From CAZTQN01 sp964615765 (lineage in GTDB: Bacteria > Planctomycetota > Phycisphaerae > Phycisphaerales > UBA1924), in NCBI GenBank assembly GCA_964615765.1, contig CAZTQN010000018.1, forward strand, positions 1 to 64,000: a DNA stretch of 64,000 bases. The letters are read 5' to 3'. Position 1 is the stretch's first letter. Each line of letters starts with the position of its first letter. This document shows, in pieces, positions 50,924 to 59,635 of the stretch. Both the position numbers and the translations under genes were made by a program. Below the pieces are notes generated by a model that saw only the letters and a list, made by a program, of their open reading frames with translations, was not told where the DNA came from and did not search any database.

Positions 50924-51837
50924 GAGCGGCCTCCGGCGCCGGCGGGCGTGGGCAGGTGAGACGGTTGGGTGCGTGCGTGCGGCGCGGCGCGATCGCCGGC
51001 GGAGGCGCGGCGGGCCGCGATCTCGCCCGAACGCCCGCGCATACGCAGGTACAGGTCGTACGCCGGGTTGATCGATGACCCGCCCTGTTCCAGCAGCGGC
51101 ACGAACGGCGTCGGGTCGCGGGCGATGACCAGGCGGGCGAGCTCGTCGGCGCTGCGCTGCATGGTGGCCTCGATGGCGCGGTGCCACGACGCGGTGGACG
51201 GTGGTGTGGACGGGGTGCTCGACGCGGGCGGAGCGGCTTCGGCGAAGCGGAGGAAGATTTCCGGGCGCTGCGACTGCCAGAAGGCGTACTCGATAGTGAG
51301 CACGAGCACGCGGGCGGCGGGCCCGAGGCGTGCGGCGAGGGCCGCGGCGCCGGGGCGGATGCGGACCGGCTCGCGCACGTCGGCGAAGCGGCCTTGCGGG
51401 GTGATGGCGACGGTGGGGCGCGGCTGGGCTTTGCACCACGCGAGCGTGTAGTCCAGCATCGCGGGCATGGCGCCGGGGTGGTCGGGGTCGATGCCGAACA
51501 GGCCGAGTTTGCGGAAGAACTTGAAGCGGGCGAGCTGGTCGGCGTCGATGGGCGCGATGCCGGTGCGGCGCGGGAGGAGCGTGTGCCCGACGACCAGGGC
51601 CACCAGAGGGTCCCACCACGCGGCGTGGTTGAGTACGAGGACGACGGGCCCAGCGTGCGCGTCGAATGCGGCGGGGAGGTCGCGGGTGTCCTTGGCGACG
51701 TGGACGGCGTGGAACTTCTTGGCCAGCAGGCGGCGCGTGTACCACAGGAACACGCGGGCGAAGCGGGCGTCGTGCCGCGCGGGGATGACCTGCGCCGGCG
51801 CGGCGCTGGTCAGTGGGTCGACCCGGCCGGGGCCCAT
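50920..51837 (-). CDS. PlsC-like acyltransferase, carotenoid cluster
   Basis: A 305-aa protein of the LPLAT superfamily. The catalytic NHx4D motif is NHAAWWD within VVLVLNHAAWWDPLVALVVG. Further elements are ARFKFFRKLGLFGIDPDHPGAM, the PQGR block AITPQGRFADVREPVRIRPGAAAL and VLTIEYAFW. It is similar in type to CruD, which esterifies carotenoid sugars. It overlaps the upstream CrtP-type gene by 28 bp and the downstream glycosyltransferase by 4 bp, a tight translational chain. Acyl donor and acceptor are inferred from context only. Confidence 0.8.
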   Translation of the reverse strand: MGPGRVDPLTSAAPAQVIPARHDARFARVFLWYTRRLLAKKFHAVHVAKDTRDLPAAFDAHAGPVVLVLNHAAWWDPLVALVVGHTLLPRRTGIAPIDADQLARFKFFRKLGLFGIDPDHPGAMPAMLDYTLAWCKAQPRPTVAITPQGRFADVREPVRIRPGAAALAARLGPAARVLVLTIEYAFWQSQRPEIFLRFAEAAPPASSTPSTPPSTASWHRAIEATMQRSADELARLVIARDPTPFVPLLEQGGSSINPAYDLYLRMRGRSGEIAARRASAGDRAAPHARTQPSHLPTPAGAGGRS

Positions 51838-53486
51838 GCGGGTTCCTTTGCGCGCGGGGTGCGAGACGGGCCGGCGGCGGCGCCGCGCTGGGCGGCGGTG
51901 GGTGCGGCGGGGTCGATCCCGCGGTCTTCCAGCACCGCCGACGCCGCCGTCACGCCGGACATCAGCACCATCGGCACGCCCGGGCCCGGGTTGGCCGAGC
52001 CGCCGGCGAGGTACAGGTTCTTGAGGACCAGGCTGCGGTTGCGCGGCTTGAAGCCGCCGACGAGCTTGCCGTGCGACGCGAGACCGTAGATCGCGCCGCC
52101 CTCGGCGTTGTACATGCGGTCGATCTGCGTCGGCGTCAGGAAGCGTTCGACGACGATGCGGTCTTCCAGGTCCGGCATGTTGAACCGCTTGAGCTTGTCC
52201 AGGATCACGCGGCGATAGGACTTGAGCACCGGGCCCGGCGAGCCGTCGGCCTCGAGCCACTGGTGGTGCGGTCGCAGGTACGGCGTGTGGACCAGGATGT
52301 ACAGCGCCTCGCACCCGGGCGGGGCCTGCGTGGGGTCGGTGCGGCTGGGGACGGCGAGGTAGAGCGATGGGTCCCGCGCCGGCTCGCCACGCTTGTAGAT
52401 GTCGTCGAACTCCGCCGCGGAATCGCGGCTGAACATGAAGCAGTGGTGAGCCAGGTGCTCGTACTGGCGATCGAGCCCGAGGTAGAGCACCACGCCGGAG
52501 CACGCGGGCGTGTACGCGCGGGCGATGGCGGCGCGGCGGGACTCGGCGGCGGGCGTGCCCAGCAGGTTCGAGAGCGTGCGCTGCACGTCGCAGTTGGAGA
52601 CGACCGACTGGGCCGCGAGCGAGCGCCGCTCGCCGCCCTGCACGTACTCGATGCCCGTGGCCCGGTCGCCCGAGGTGGTGATCTTCTCGACCGAAGCGCC
52701 GGTGATGACGGTGACGTTGAGTTCGGTCGCGAGGCGGGCGAGCGTGCGGGCGACCTGGCGTGTGCCGCCCATGGAGTACCAGCAGCCGTGGTCGACCTGG
52801 GCGGCGGCGATGAGCGAGAGGATCGCGGGCGCGAGGAAGGGGCTGGAGCCGACGTACTGCAGGAAGTGCTCGACGAGCTGGCGGACGTGCGGCTCGGTCA
52901 CGTGCTTGTGGGCGGTCGCGGCCATCGTCGAGTGCATGCGCATCGCGAGGACATCGCCGAGGAGCTTCGGGTCGCCCAGCGGGGAACGGCGCATGAGGTC
53001 GGTCGCGGAGCCGACGTCCTTGTAGAAGAAGACCTTCTCGCTCAGGCCGTACATGCGGCGGGAATAGTCGACGAACGAGCGGAACCCGGCCCCGGCGTTG
53101 GCGCCGGGGAACTGCTTGTCGAGCGCGGCGGCCATGTCGTCGACGCGCTTGCGCAGATCGATGATCGTGCCGTCTTCGAAGAAGCAGCGCCACTGCGGGT
53201 CGAGCTCGACGAGGTCGATGTAGTCTTCCGTCGCGCGGCCGGCGCGGGCGATGATGCCCTTGAGCACCTGCGGCAGCGTGAGGATCGTCGGGCCCATGTC
53301 GAACGTGAACGTGCCGCGCGGGGTCTCGGCGGACAGCACGTTCATCTTGCCGCCCAGGTGGGTGTTGCGTTCGACGAGGGCGACGCTGAGCCCGCGCGAG
53401 GCGAGTTCGACGGCGGACGCGAGCCCGGCGAGCCCGCCCCCGATCACGACACTGTCGAAGGTCTGTGTGGTCTGTTGAGCAGTCAT
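51810..53486 (-). CDS. crtP: CrtP-type diapocarotenoid oxidase
   Basis: A 558-aa FAD enzyme of the CrtI/CrtN/CrtP family. The N-terminal FAD site is VIGGGLAGLASAVELASRGL with VERNTHLGGKMN, and the C-terminal FAD motif is NLYLAGGSANPGPGVPMVLMSG. Several blocks match staphylococcal CrtP (4,4'-diaponeurosporene oxidase) rather than desaturases: DPQWRCFFEDGTIIDL, QYVGSSPFLAPAILSLI, QYEHLAHHCFMFSRD and RTDPTQAPPGCEALYILVH. It would oxidise the terminal methyl of a C30 carotene to an aldehyde. ATG 53486 is 5 bp after the aldehyde dehydrogenase stop; ATG 53504 is also in frame. A 40-residue low-complexity tail follows the enzyme core. Confidence 0.85.
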   Translation of the reverse strand: MTAQQTTQTFDSVVIGGGLAGLASAVELASRGLSVALVERNTHLGGKMNVLSAETPRGTFTFDMGPTILTLPQVLKGIIARAGRATEDYIDLVELDPQWRCFFEDGTIIDLRKRVDDMAAALDKQFPGANAGAGFRSFVDYSRRMYGLSEKVFFYKDVGSATDLMRRSPLGDPKLLGDVLAMRMHSTMAATAHKHVTEPHVRQLVEHFLQYVGSSPFLAPAILSLIAAAQVDHGCWYSMGGTRQVARTLARLATELNVTVITGASVEKITTSGDRATGIEYVQGGERRSLAAQSVVSNCDVQRTLSNLLGTPAAESRRAAIARAYTPACSGVVLYLGLDRQYEHLAHHCFMFSRDSAAEFDDIYKRGEPARDPSLYLAVPSRTDPTQAPPGCEALYILVHTPYLRPHHQWLEADGSPGPVLKSYRRVILDKLKRFNMPDLEDRIVVERFLTPTQIDRMYNAEGGAIYGLASHGKLVGGFKPRNRSLVLKNLYLAGGSANPGPGVPMVLMSGVTAASAVLEDRGIDPAAPTAAQRGAAAGPSRTPRAKEPAWAPAGSTH

Positions 53487-53491
53487 GGGAT

Positions 53492-54997
53492 TCAGGAGTT
53501 CCACCAGCGCAGGATGCGTTCCAGCCGACGCGCGACCGGCGCGGGCGGGGGCTGCGGGGGCAGCCGAACGAGCGTCGATGTGCGGGAGACGTGCACCGCG
53601 CGCGTCAGGGCGAGGAGCCCGGCCTCGCCGCGACCCGGGCCCCAGCCCGAGGGGCCGACGCCCGTGAGGCTCGCCGCCGGGTGCACGGTCGGGATGATGA
53701 GGTCGTTGACGGTCACGGTCGCGCCGGAGGCGGAGATGACGCGCTGCACGTTCGCGCTGGAGCGTGTGAACACGCTGGTGGCCAGATGCTGGTCGCAGGC
53801 GCGGTGGATCGCGAGCGCTTCGTCGAGCGAGGACACCGGGATGATCGCGAGGGCCGGGCCGAAGTGCTCGCCCGCGGCGAGGGCGCTGCTGGCAGGGGCC
53901 TCGGCGACGGCGATCGGGCGCAGGCAGCGCGGGTCGGTCGAGAGCGGGCCTTCGAGCACGCCGCTGAGCGGGCGTCCGCCCGAGGCGACGGCGTCATGGG
54001 CAAGTTCAAACACGCGGGCGGCGGCGGCGGGGGAGATGAGGCGGCGCGGGCGAGCGCCGGCGGCGAGCGGGGAGAGTTCGGCGAGGAACTTGGCGTAGAC
54101 GTCGCGGTGCACCAGGGCGCGGCGCGGGGCCATGCACGTCTGCCCGCCGTTCATGATCACCGCGTTCCAGATGCACTGGGCCGCGAGCTTGGGGTCGGCG
54201 TCGTCAAGCACGAAGGTGCTGTCGCGCCCCGAGAGTTCGAGCGTGGTGGGGATCAGGGCGCGAGCGCAGATGGCGGCGATCTCGCGACCGACGGCGGTCG
54301 AGCCCGTGAAGACGACGTGATCCAGCCCGCCGGCTTCGAGCATGGCGCGGCCGGCCTCACGCGTCGCGGGCAGGACGGTGAGCTGCCCGGCGGGCAGGCC
54401 GGCGCGGGCAGCGAGGTCGAGGAGGAGGGCCTGCGTGCGCGGGGCGTTCTCGCTGGGCTTGACGCTGACGCGGTTGCCCGCCGCGAGGGCTTGGATGAGC
54501 TGCACGCCCAAGAGCTGCACGGGGTAGTTCCACGTGGCGATGATGCCGACATGCCCGACGGGGACACGCTGGACGCGGTGCGCGATGCCGAGCATCCACG
54601 ACGGCTTGCCGGGAAGGCGGCGCGGGGCCATCAGCGACGGCAGGCGACGACGGTGCCAGCGGATGGCGCTGAGCAGGGGCAGGATGTCGCCGGCGAAGGC
54701 CTCGAAGCGCGGCTTGCCGATCTCCTGCTCCATCACGCCGACGAGACTGTCGGTATGCTGGTCGATCAGCGTGCCCAGGCGCTTCAGCCACGCGAGGCGC
54801 TGGGCGAGCGGCCAAGCACCCGCGGCGTGGGCGTCGGTCGGTGCGGCGTGAGCGAGGTTGGCGGAGGTGATCGGACCCGCCGCCGGGTCGAGAGCGGATG
54901 GTGGGAGGGCGGATCCCTGAGTGTGAGCGGGGATCGACCCGCCCGGCCGCGATCGGGTCGGTTCGAGCGTCGGCGTTGGCAGGGAAGCGATGCTCAT
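53492..54997 (-). CDS. aldehyde dehydrogenase, carotenoid cluster
   Basis: A 501-aa ALDH-superfamily enzyme. NAD-binding GVMEQEIGKPRFEAFAGDI, VGHVGIIATWNYPVQLLGVQLIQALAAGN, GLDHVVFTGSTAVGRE; general base Glu in TTLELSGRDSTFVLDDAD and catalytic Cys in MNGGQTCMAPRRALVH; C-terminal AGEHFGPALAIIPV and VHPAASLTGVGPSGWGPGRGE. By analogy with staphylococcal AldH, it would convert the diapocarotenal made by the CrtP-type enzyme to the acid. ATG 54997 begins a 60-residue low-complexity N-terminus (SIASLPTPTLEPTRSRPGGS). It is the first gene of the minus-strand run and divergent from crtN. Confidence 0.88.
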   Translation of the reverse strand: MSIASLPTPTLEPTRSRPGGSIPAHTQGSALPPSALDPAAGPITSANLAHAAPTDAHAAGAWPLAQRLAWLKRLGTLIDQHTDSLVGVMEQEIGKPRFEAFAGDILPLLSAIRWHRRRLPSLMAPRRLPGKPSWMLGIAHRVQRVPVGHVGIIATWNYPVQLLGVQLIQALAAGNRVSVKPSENAPRTQALLLDLAARAGLPAGQLTVLPATREAGRAMLEAGGLDHVVFTGSTAVGREIAAICARALIPTTLELSGRDSTFVLDDADPKLAAQCIWNAVIMNGGQTCMAPRRALVHRDVYAKFLAELSPLAAGARPRRLISPAAAARVFELAHDAVASGGRPLSGVLEGPLSTDPRCLRPIAVAEAPASSALAAGEHFGPALAIIPVSSLDEALAIHRACDQHLATSVFTRSSANVQRVISASGATVTVNDLIIPTVHPAASLTGVGPSGWGPGRGEAGLLALTRAVHVSRTSTLVRLPPQPPPAPVARRLERILRWWNS

Positions 54998-55202
54998 GCA
55001 AGAGAAACGGAAAAGGCCCGAGATCCCCGTCGAATCGAATCTTACGACCGTACATGTCGAACGAATCCAAGGTCTGGATTCAGGCGGGCTGAACCCCCCG
55101 GTCGGTTGACGGTACGCGCCACGCGCGGGCCGACAGGCCGCCAGACCGAGGCCGCCCGGAAAATCCTTCCGGTATACGGTGAGCGTGCGTTTGGGAGTTT
55201 TC
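54998..55202. promoter_or_regulatory. divergent regulatory region of the carotenoid genes
   Basis: 205 bp between two divergent transcription units of one pathway. The AT-richer part is 55030-55075 and includes CGTACATGTCGAACG; the +55106 region has TTGACG, and TATACG at 55172-55177 lies about 31 bp before the crtN ATG. No -35/-10 pair is clear enough to assign, and no known regulator site can be named. Confidence 0.4.
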
Positions 55203-56822
55203 ATGGTGCGAGCGGTGCGGTCGTACGGTCAATCGAGCCAACACGCCGGGCAGAGCGTGGGCGTCATCGGCGCGGGCCCGGGCGGGCTGGCGACGGCGAT
55301 GCTGCTCGCGGCGAGCGGGCTGCGCGTCACGGTGTATGAGGCCGGCGCGGAAGTGGGGGGGCGGACCAGCCGCATCACGGTCGACTCGGAGGCGGGCCCG
55401 TTCCGCTTCGATCGGGGGCCGACGTTCTTCCTCATGCCGTACGTGCTCGAGGAGATCTTCGCCGCAACGGGGCGGAGCCTGAGCCGGTACGCGGACATGA
55501 CGCGGCTGGACCCGATGTACCGACTGATCCTCGGGCGTCCGGGGGATCGACCGCTGAACATCGACGCGACGCAGGACGTTGACGAGATGGCCCGGCGGAT
55601 CGCGGCGGTCGAGCCGCGCGACGGGCCCGCGTTCCACCGGTTCATCGAGGACAACCGGGCCAAACTGCGCCTGATGGAACCGATCCTGCGGTCGCCGATC
55701 CGCGGGCCGCTGGACCTGGCCAGCGTGGGCTCGGCCCGCTTCCTGCCGCACCTCAACGCGCACCTGAGCGTCGCGGGGCTGCTGAAGAAGTACTTCACCA
55801 ACCCGTACGTGCGCCTGGCCGTGAGCTTTCAGAGCAAGTACCTCGGCATGTCGCCCAACGACTGCCCGAGCCTGTTCACGATCCTGCCGTTTATCGAGTA
55901 CGAGTACGGCATCTGGCACCCGCGCGGCGGGTGTGCGGCTCTGATGCATGCGATGACGGACGTGTGCGCCGAGATGGGCGTCGAGATCCGCACGGCGTCG
56001 CGCGTCGAAGCCCTTGAGTTCGATGGGCACGATGTCACGGGCCTGCGCCTCGCTGGCGAAACCGCCGCGCGTCGGCATGACCACGTCGTCGTCAACGCCG
56101 ACGCGACGTGGGCGCTCAAGCACCTGGTGCCGCAGCGGTTCCGGGGTTCGATGACCGATGAGCGGATCGACGCGAAGCGGTACTCGTGCAGCACGTACAT
56201 GCTGTACCTGGGCATCGACGGGCGCGTCGACCTGCCGCACCACACGATCTACGTCAGCAGCAAGTACCAGGAGAACCTGGAGGACATCACGCTCAACGGC
56301 ACGCTGAGCGAGGACCCGTCGGTGTACGTGTGCAACCCGACGCCGCTGGATCCGGAGCTTGCGCCCCAGGGGCACAGCGCGCTGTACGTGCTGATGCCGA
56401 CGCCGAACTGCCGCGCGTCGGACGGCAAGGTCGACTGGACGGGCCGATCGCCGGAGATCCGGCGCGTGGTGCTGGGGCAACTGGAAGCCCGCTTCGGCAT
56501 CACCGACATCGAGCGGCGCATCCGGGCGGAGCATGTCATCACGCCCGACGACTGGAAGCGCGGGGCCGACGGCATCGGCGCGATCACGCACGGGGCCACG
56601 TTCAACCTGGCGCACAATCTCGGGCAGATGCTGCACCGGCGCGTGCCGCACCGGTTCCCGGGCGTCAACGGCCTGTGGTTCGTCGGCGGCGGGACGCACC
56701 CGGGCTCGGGCCTGCCCGTGATCTTCCTCTCGGCCCAGATCGCGGCCCGCTGGCTGTGCCGCGAGGCGGGCGTTGACTACGCGGGCGACCGCGCACCCGA
56801 GCCGGCGCTCGCCGCGACGTGA
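55203..56822 (+). CDS. crtN: CrtN/CrtI-type carotene desaturase
   Basis: A 539-aa FAD oxidoreductase of the phytoene desaturase family. N-terminal FAD site GVIGAGPGGLATAMLLAASG and YEAGAEVGGRTSRI; RFDRGPTFFLMPYVLEEIF; the central LAVSFQSKYLGMSPNDCPSL and YGIWHPRGGCAALMHAM; C-terminal GLWFVGGGTHPGSGLPVIFLSAQ. This is the desaturase pattern, different from its divergently encoded CrtP-type relative. In a C30 pathway it would desaturate dehydrosqualene or squalene to diaponeurosporene/diapolycopene. ATG 55203 follows GGGAG by 5-6 nt; a GTG at 55179 would add 8 residues. Confidence 0.85.
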   Translation: MVRAVRSYGQSSQHAGQSVGVIGAGPGGLATAMLLAASGLRVTVYEAGAEVGGRTSRITVDSEAGPFRFDRGPTFFLMPYVLEEIFAATGRSLSRYADMTRLDPMYRLILGRPGDRPLNIDATQDVDEMARRIAAVEPRDGPAFHRFIEDNRAKLRLMEPILRSPIRGPLDLASVGSARFLPHLNAHLSVAGLLKKYFTNPYVRLAVSFQSKYLGMSPNDCPSLFTILPFIEYEYGIWHPRGGCAALMHAMTDVCAEMGVEIRTASRVEALEFDGHDVTGLRLAGETAARRHDHVVVNADATWALKHLVPQRFRGSMTDERIDAKRYSCSTYMLYLGIDGRVDLPHHTIYVSSKYQENLEDITLNGTLSEDPSVYVCNPTPLDPELAPQGHSALYVLMPTPNCRASDGKVDWTGRSPEIRRVVLGQLEARFGITDIERRIRAEHVITPDDWKRGADGIGAITHGATFNLAHNLGQMLHRRVPHRFPGVNGLWFVGGGTHPGSGLPVIFLSAQIAARWLCREAGVDYAGDRAPEPALAAT

Positions 56823-56837
56823 ACGTCGCGTGCACGG

Positions 56838-57641
56838 TTACGGCAGAGGTTCTTGCCACCGCGTCGGCAGGTCGCGCCCGCTGCGGGCCGCACCGTCGAA
56901 CGCGACCCACTGGAACGCCTGCCTGGCGTGCGGGCGACCGACGCGGCGCGTGCGGTGGCCTTCGATGCGGAAGTCGATGACGCTCGCGGTCCGCGTGGGC
57001 GGCGGGCCGTCGGTGGTCTGCTGGTCAAAGTCCGAGTCGATCAGCAGCAGACTCTCCGAAGGCGTCGGCACCAAGTCGAAGTTCAGCCGAACGAGCGTGA
57101 CGGTCGCGCCGGCGGCGATGGCGGCTTCACTGGGAAGCGGCGTGTCGTAGTTGCCGGGGTCGACCGTGCCGGCGCCGTCGCGTGTCAGCCCGCCGTGCCC
57201 GGTGCCGTTCATCGCGTACGTGCGCACCATGTCCGGGCGGTACTTGGCGGCGGTTGACCCGCAGACCAGCACCGACTGCCGAATGTACAGCTCGTTCGCG
57301 GTGCTCCCGTCGCGCCCGGCGGATTGCTGCACGAGCAAGGCCCAGTTGGGCATTGCGCCGTAGGGCTGGCCGATGGCGGGGCCCAGCCCGCGGTGCTGGT
57401 CGGCGTAGGCCCGGGTGATGATGAACATCTGCCGCAGGTTGGAGAGGCAGACCGCCGAGCGGGCCGCCTCCCGCGCGCCGGAGAGCGCCGGGAGCAGGAT
57501 GGCGATGAGGAGCGCGACGACGGCGATGACGACGAGGAGTTCGATGAGCGTGAAGCCGAGGGGTGATCGCCGCCCCCCGCGCACCGGTGGCGCGGCCTTC
57601 GCACTCGCCCCCAGCCCTTCGCCGCACCGACGCACACGCAT
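56838..57641 (-). CDS. type II secretion/pilin-like protein with prepilin signal
   Basis: A 267-aa protein with an N-terminal class III (prepilin) signal: a basic n-region then RRSPLGFTLIELLVVIAVVALLIAILLPALSGAREAARS, cut after Gly before FTLIE and followed by the hydrophobic helix. A globular region follows with NLRQMFIITRAYADQHRG and DFQQ-type C-terminal strands, rather like the DUF1559 / secreted pseudopilin families that are abundant in planctomycetes. A glycine- and asparagine-rich mid part (TYAMNGTGHGGLTRDG) is typical. Function unknown; such proteins are thought to form short surface or periplasmic pseudopili. ATG 57641 gives an n-region of about 25 residues. Confidence 0.8.
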   Translation of the reverse strand: MRVRRCGEGLGASAKAAPPVRGGRRSPLGFTLIELLVVIAVVALLIAILLPALSGAREAARSAVCLSNLRQMFIITRAYADQHRGLGPAIGQPYGAMPNWALLVQQSAGRDGSTANELYIRQSVLVCGSTAAKYRPDMVRTYAMNGTGHGGLTRDGAGTVDPGNYDTPLPSEAAIAAGATVTLVRLNFDLVPTPSESLLLIDSDFDQQTTDGPPPTRTASVIDFRIEGHRTRRVGRPHARQAFQWVAFDGAARSGRDLPTRWQEPLP

Positions 57642-57699
57642 CGACGTATCGTACGGCCTCGGGGGTGCAGACTGTCCGTCCGAAAAGGACGCGCCGACG

Positions 57700-59055
57700 A
57701 TGATGACGCGACCGTTGTCTTGTTCCCGATCCGTACGCGGCAGTTTCCCCCGGGTGCGTCGTGGGCTTGCCGCGTCCGCCGCGGTGCTGGGTGTGATCAG
57801 CACCGTCGGGCCGGCGATCGCGCAGCCCGCGCCGACATCAACGCCGACATCGACGCCGGCAGCGGCCCCCGCGCCCGCATCGCCCGCCGCCACGCCGGAT
57901 CGTCCGAAAGAACTGCTCCCCGTGGCGCTCGAGCCGCAGGTGCCGCCGGAGATCGCCGGGTTTACGGTGCGCGAGGGCTACGTCGTCACGCCCGCCGTGA
58001 CGCGCTTCCAGGGCATGCGCTTCCTCGCCATCGGTCCGCGTGGCGAGCTGTACGTCTCGCGCCCCGGGTTTCGCGATGTCCTCCGCTTCACCGACCCGGA
58101 CGAGACCGGCTTCTTCCGTACCGTCACTACGTTCGTGCGCGATGAGCCCAACGTGCACGGCTTGTGCGTGCACGACGGACGCCTGTACATCGCCACCAGC
58201 GGCGATATCCGCGTCGCCATCGATGCCGACGACGACGGCCTGGCGGAGAGCGTCGCCAGCATCATTCCCGACGGCGTCCTGCCGCGTGGCGGCGTGCACT
58301 GGTGGCGCTCGCTGCTGGTCACCGACGACGCCATCTACACCTCCATCGGCGACTCCGGCAACGTCACCGATCAGTCCGAGACCGACCGCCAGAAGATCTG
58401 GCGCTTCTCGCGCGACGGCGCGACCCGCACCCTCTTCGCATCCGGCATCCGCAACACCGAGAAGCTGCTCTTCCGCCCGGGCACGAAGGAACTGTGGGGC
58501 TTCGATCACGGTTCGGACTGGTTCGGCAAGGAGTGGGGCGACACCGAGGGCAACCAGCCGATCACCGACCTCAACCCGCCCGACGAACTGAACCTGTACG
58601 TCGAGGGCGCGTTCTACGGGCACCCGTTCGTCACCGGCAACCGGCTGCCCCGGCCGGAGTATCTCTCGCGCACGGACATCCACGCCCTGGCCGGGCGCAC
58701 GACGCCGCCGGCGTGGTCGATGCCGGCCCACGCCGCGAGCAACGGGTTCACGTTCCTGCAGCCGGACCTGTGCGGCCCGGACAAGGGCTTGCCCGCCGAC
58801 CACGCGGGCGACATCTTCGTCGCCTGCCGCGGGTCGTGGAACGCGACGCAGAAGGTCGGCTACAGCGTCGAGCGCGTGCTGTTCGATGCGGGCAAGCCGT
58901 ACGGCATGCTGACGATTGTGCGCACGCTCAAGCCCGACGGCACGGTGCTGGCCCGCCCGGTGGACTGTGTGCAAGCGCCCGACGGTTCGGTGCTCTTCTC
59001 CAGCGACGCCCCCGGGCGCGTGTACAGGATTCGGCATGTCTCGCCCGGCAAGTAG
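57700..59055 (+). CDS. PQQ-type sugar dehydrogenase-like beta-propeller
   Basis: A 451-aa exported protein of the soluble glucose / L-sorbosone dehydrogenase class. The signal peptide is SAAVLGVISTVGPAIAQ (to about residue 34), followed by a Pro/Thr/Ala linker (TSTPTSTPAAAPAPASPAAT). Propeller motifs are RFLAIGPRGELYVSRPG, LLVTDDAIYTSIGDSGNV, IWRFSRDGATRTLFASGIRNTEKLLF, GFDHGSDWFGKEWGDTEGNQ and AHAASNGFTFL, DIFVACRGSWNAT. This is the family's RN-x-x-GFDHGSDW pattern. ATG at 57700 and 57703 are both possible. Electrons could go to the cytochrome encoded directly after it, whose start overlaps by 20 bp. Confidence 0.85.
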   Translation: MMTRPLSCSRSVRGSFPRVRRGLAASAAVLGVISTVGPAIAQPAPTSTPTSTPAAAPAPASPAATPDRPKELLPVALEPQVPPEIAGFTVREGYVVTPAVTRFQGMRFLAIGPRGELYVSRPGFRDVLRFTDPDETGFFRTVTTFVRDEPNVHGLCVHDGRLYIATSGDIRVAIDADDDGLAESVASIIPDGVLPRGGVHWWRSLLVTDDAIYTSIGDSGNVTDQSETDRQKIWRFSRDGATRTLFASGIRNTEKLLFRPGTKELWGFDHGSDWFGKEWGDTEGNQPITDLNPPDELNLYVEGAFYGHPFVTGNRLPRPEYLSRTDIHALAGRTTPPAWSMPAHAASNGFTFLQPDLCGPDKGLPADHAGDIFVACRGSWNATQKVGYSVERVLFDAGKPYGMLTIVRTLKPDGTVLARPVDCVQAPDGSVLFSSDAPGRVYRIRHVSPGK

Positions 59056-59626
59056 CCTGCGCCGCGCCGTCGCCGGGGCGATCACGCCCGCGCTCGCGGT
59101 GCTGATCATGTCGCTGCCCGCGTGCGGGCCCAGTTCGCCGGCCGGCGTGCTCTCGCCGCAGCAGATCGGTACCGTGCCCGGGCCTGTCGCGCTCTTCGAG
59201 CGCTCCTGCGCCGCGTGCCACGGCGCCTTCGGCGAGTTCTTCGACCCGCTCCGGCGGGAGTGGACCGACCAGGAGCGCCGCGAGATGGTGCAGACGATGC
59301 TGCGCACGCGCACGGCGGAGACCGCGACCGATGCGCAGATCGATGCGCTGACCGCCTATGTGCGCAGCGTGCGCGAGCAGCGCGTCTTTCTGGCCGTTAC
59401 GGATGCGGGCGAAGACCGTCTCGCGGGCGAAGTTACGCCGGGCGCGGTCGTCGCCGTGCAGGTCGGCGGGCAGACGCTCGCCGCAGCCGTGACGGACTAC
59501 CGCTGGTCGGTCAGCGTGCCCAAGGGGGCGCTGGTCGAGTCGATCACGGCGAGAAAGGAAGCGGGCGGGTCTGGCGGGGCCACATGGACCCCGGGCGACC
59601 CGCCCTTCGTGCTGTCGGCCCCGTGA
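59036..59626 (+). CDS. c-type cytochrome lipoprotein
   Basis: A 196-aa protein with signal and lipobox LIMSLPAC at residues about 21-28, then a single haem site FERSCAACHGAFGEFFD (CAACH, residues about 52-56). The axial Met region could be QTMLRTRTAET. The C-terminal 90 residues are beta-rich with no second haem. It overlaps the end of the sugar dehydrogenase gene by 20 bp, so the pair is likely a redox module in which the dehydrogenase passes electrons to the haem. ATG 59036. Confidence 0.75.
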   Translation: MSRPASSLRRAVAGAITPALAVLIMSLPACGPSSPAGVLSPQQIGTVPGPVALFERSCAACHGAFGEFFDPLRREWTDQERREMVQTMLRTRTAETATDAQIDALTAYVRSVREQRVFLAVTDAGEDRLAGEVTPGAVVAVQVGGQTLAAAVTDYRWSVSVPKGALVESITARKEAGGSGGATWTPGDPPFVLSAP

Positions 59627-59635
59627 TGCGGGCGA

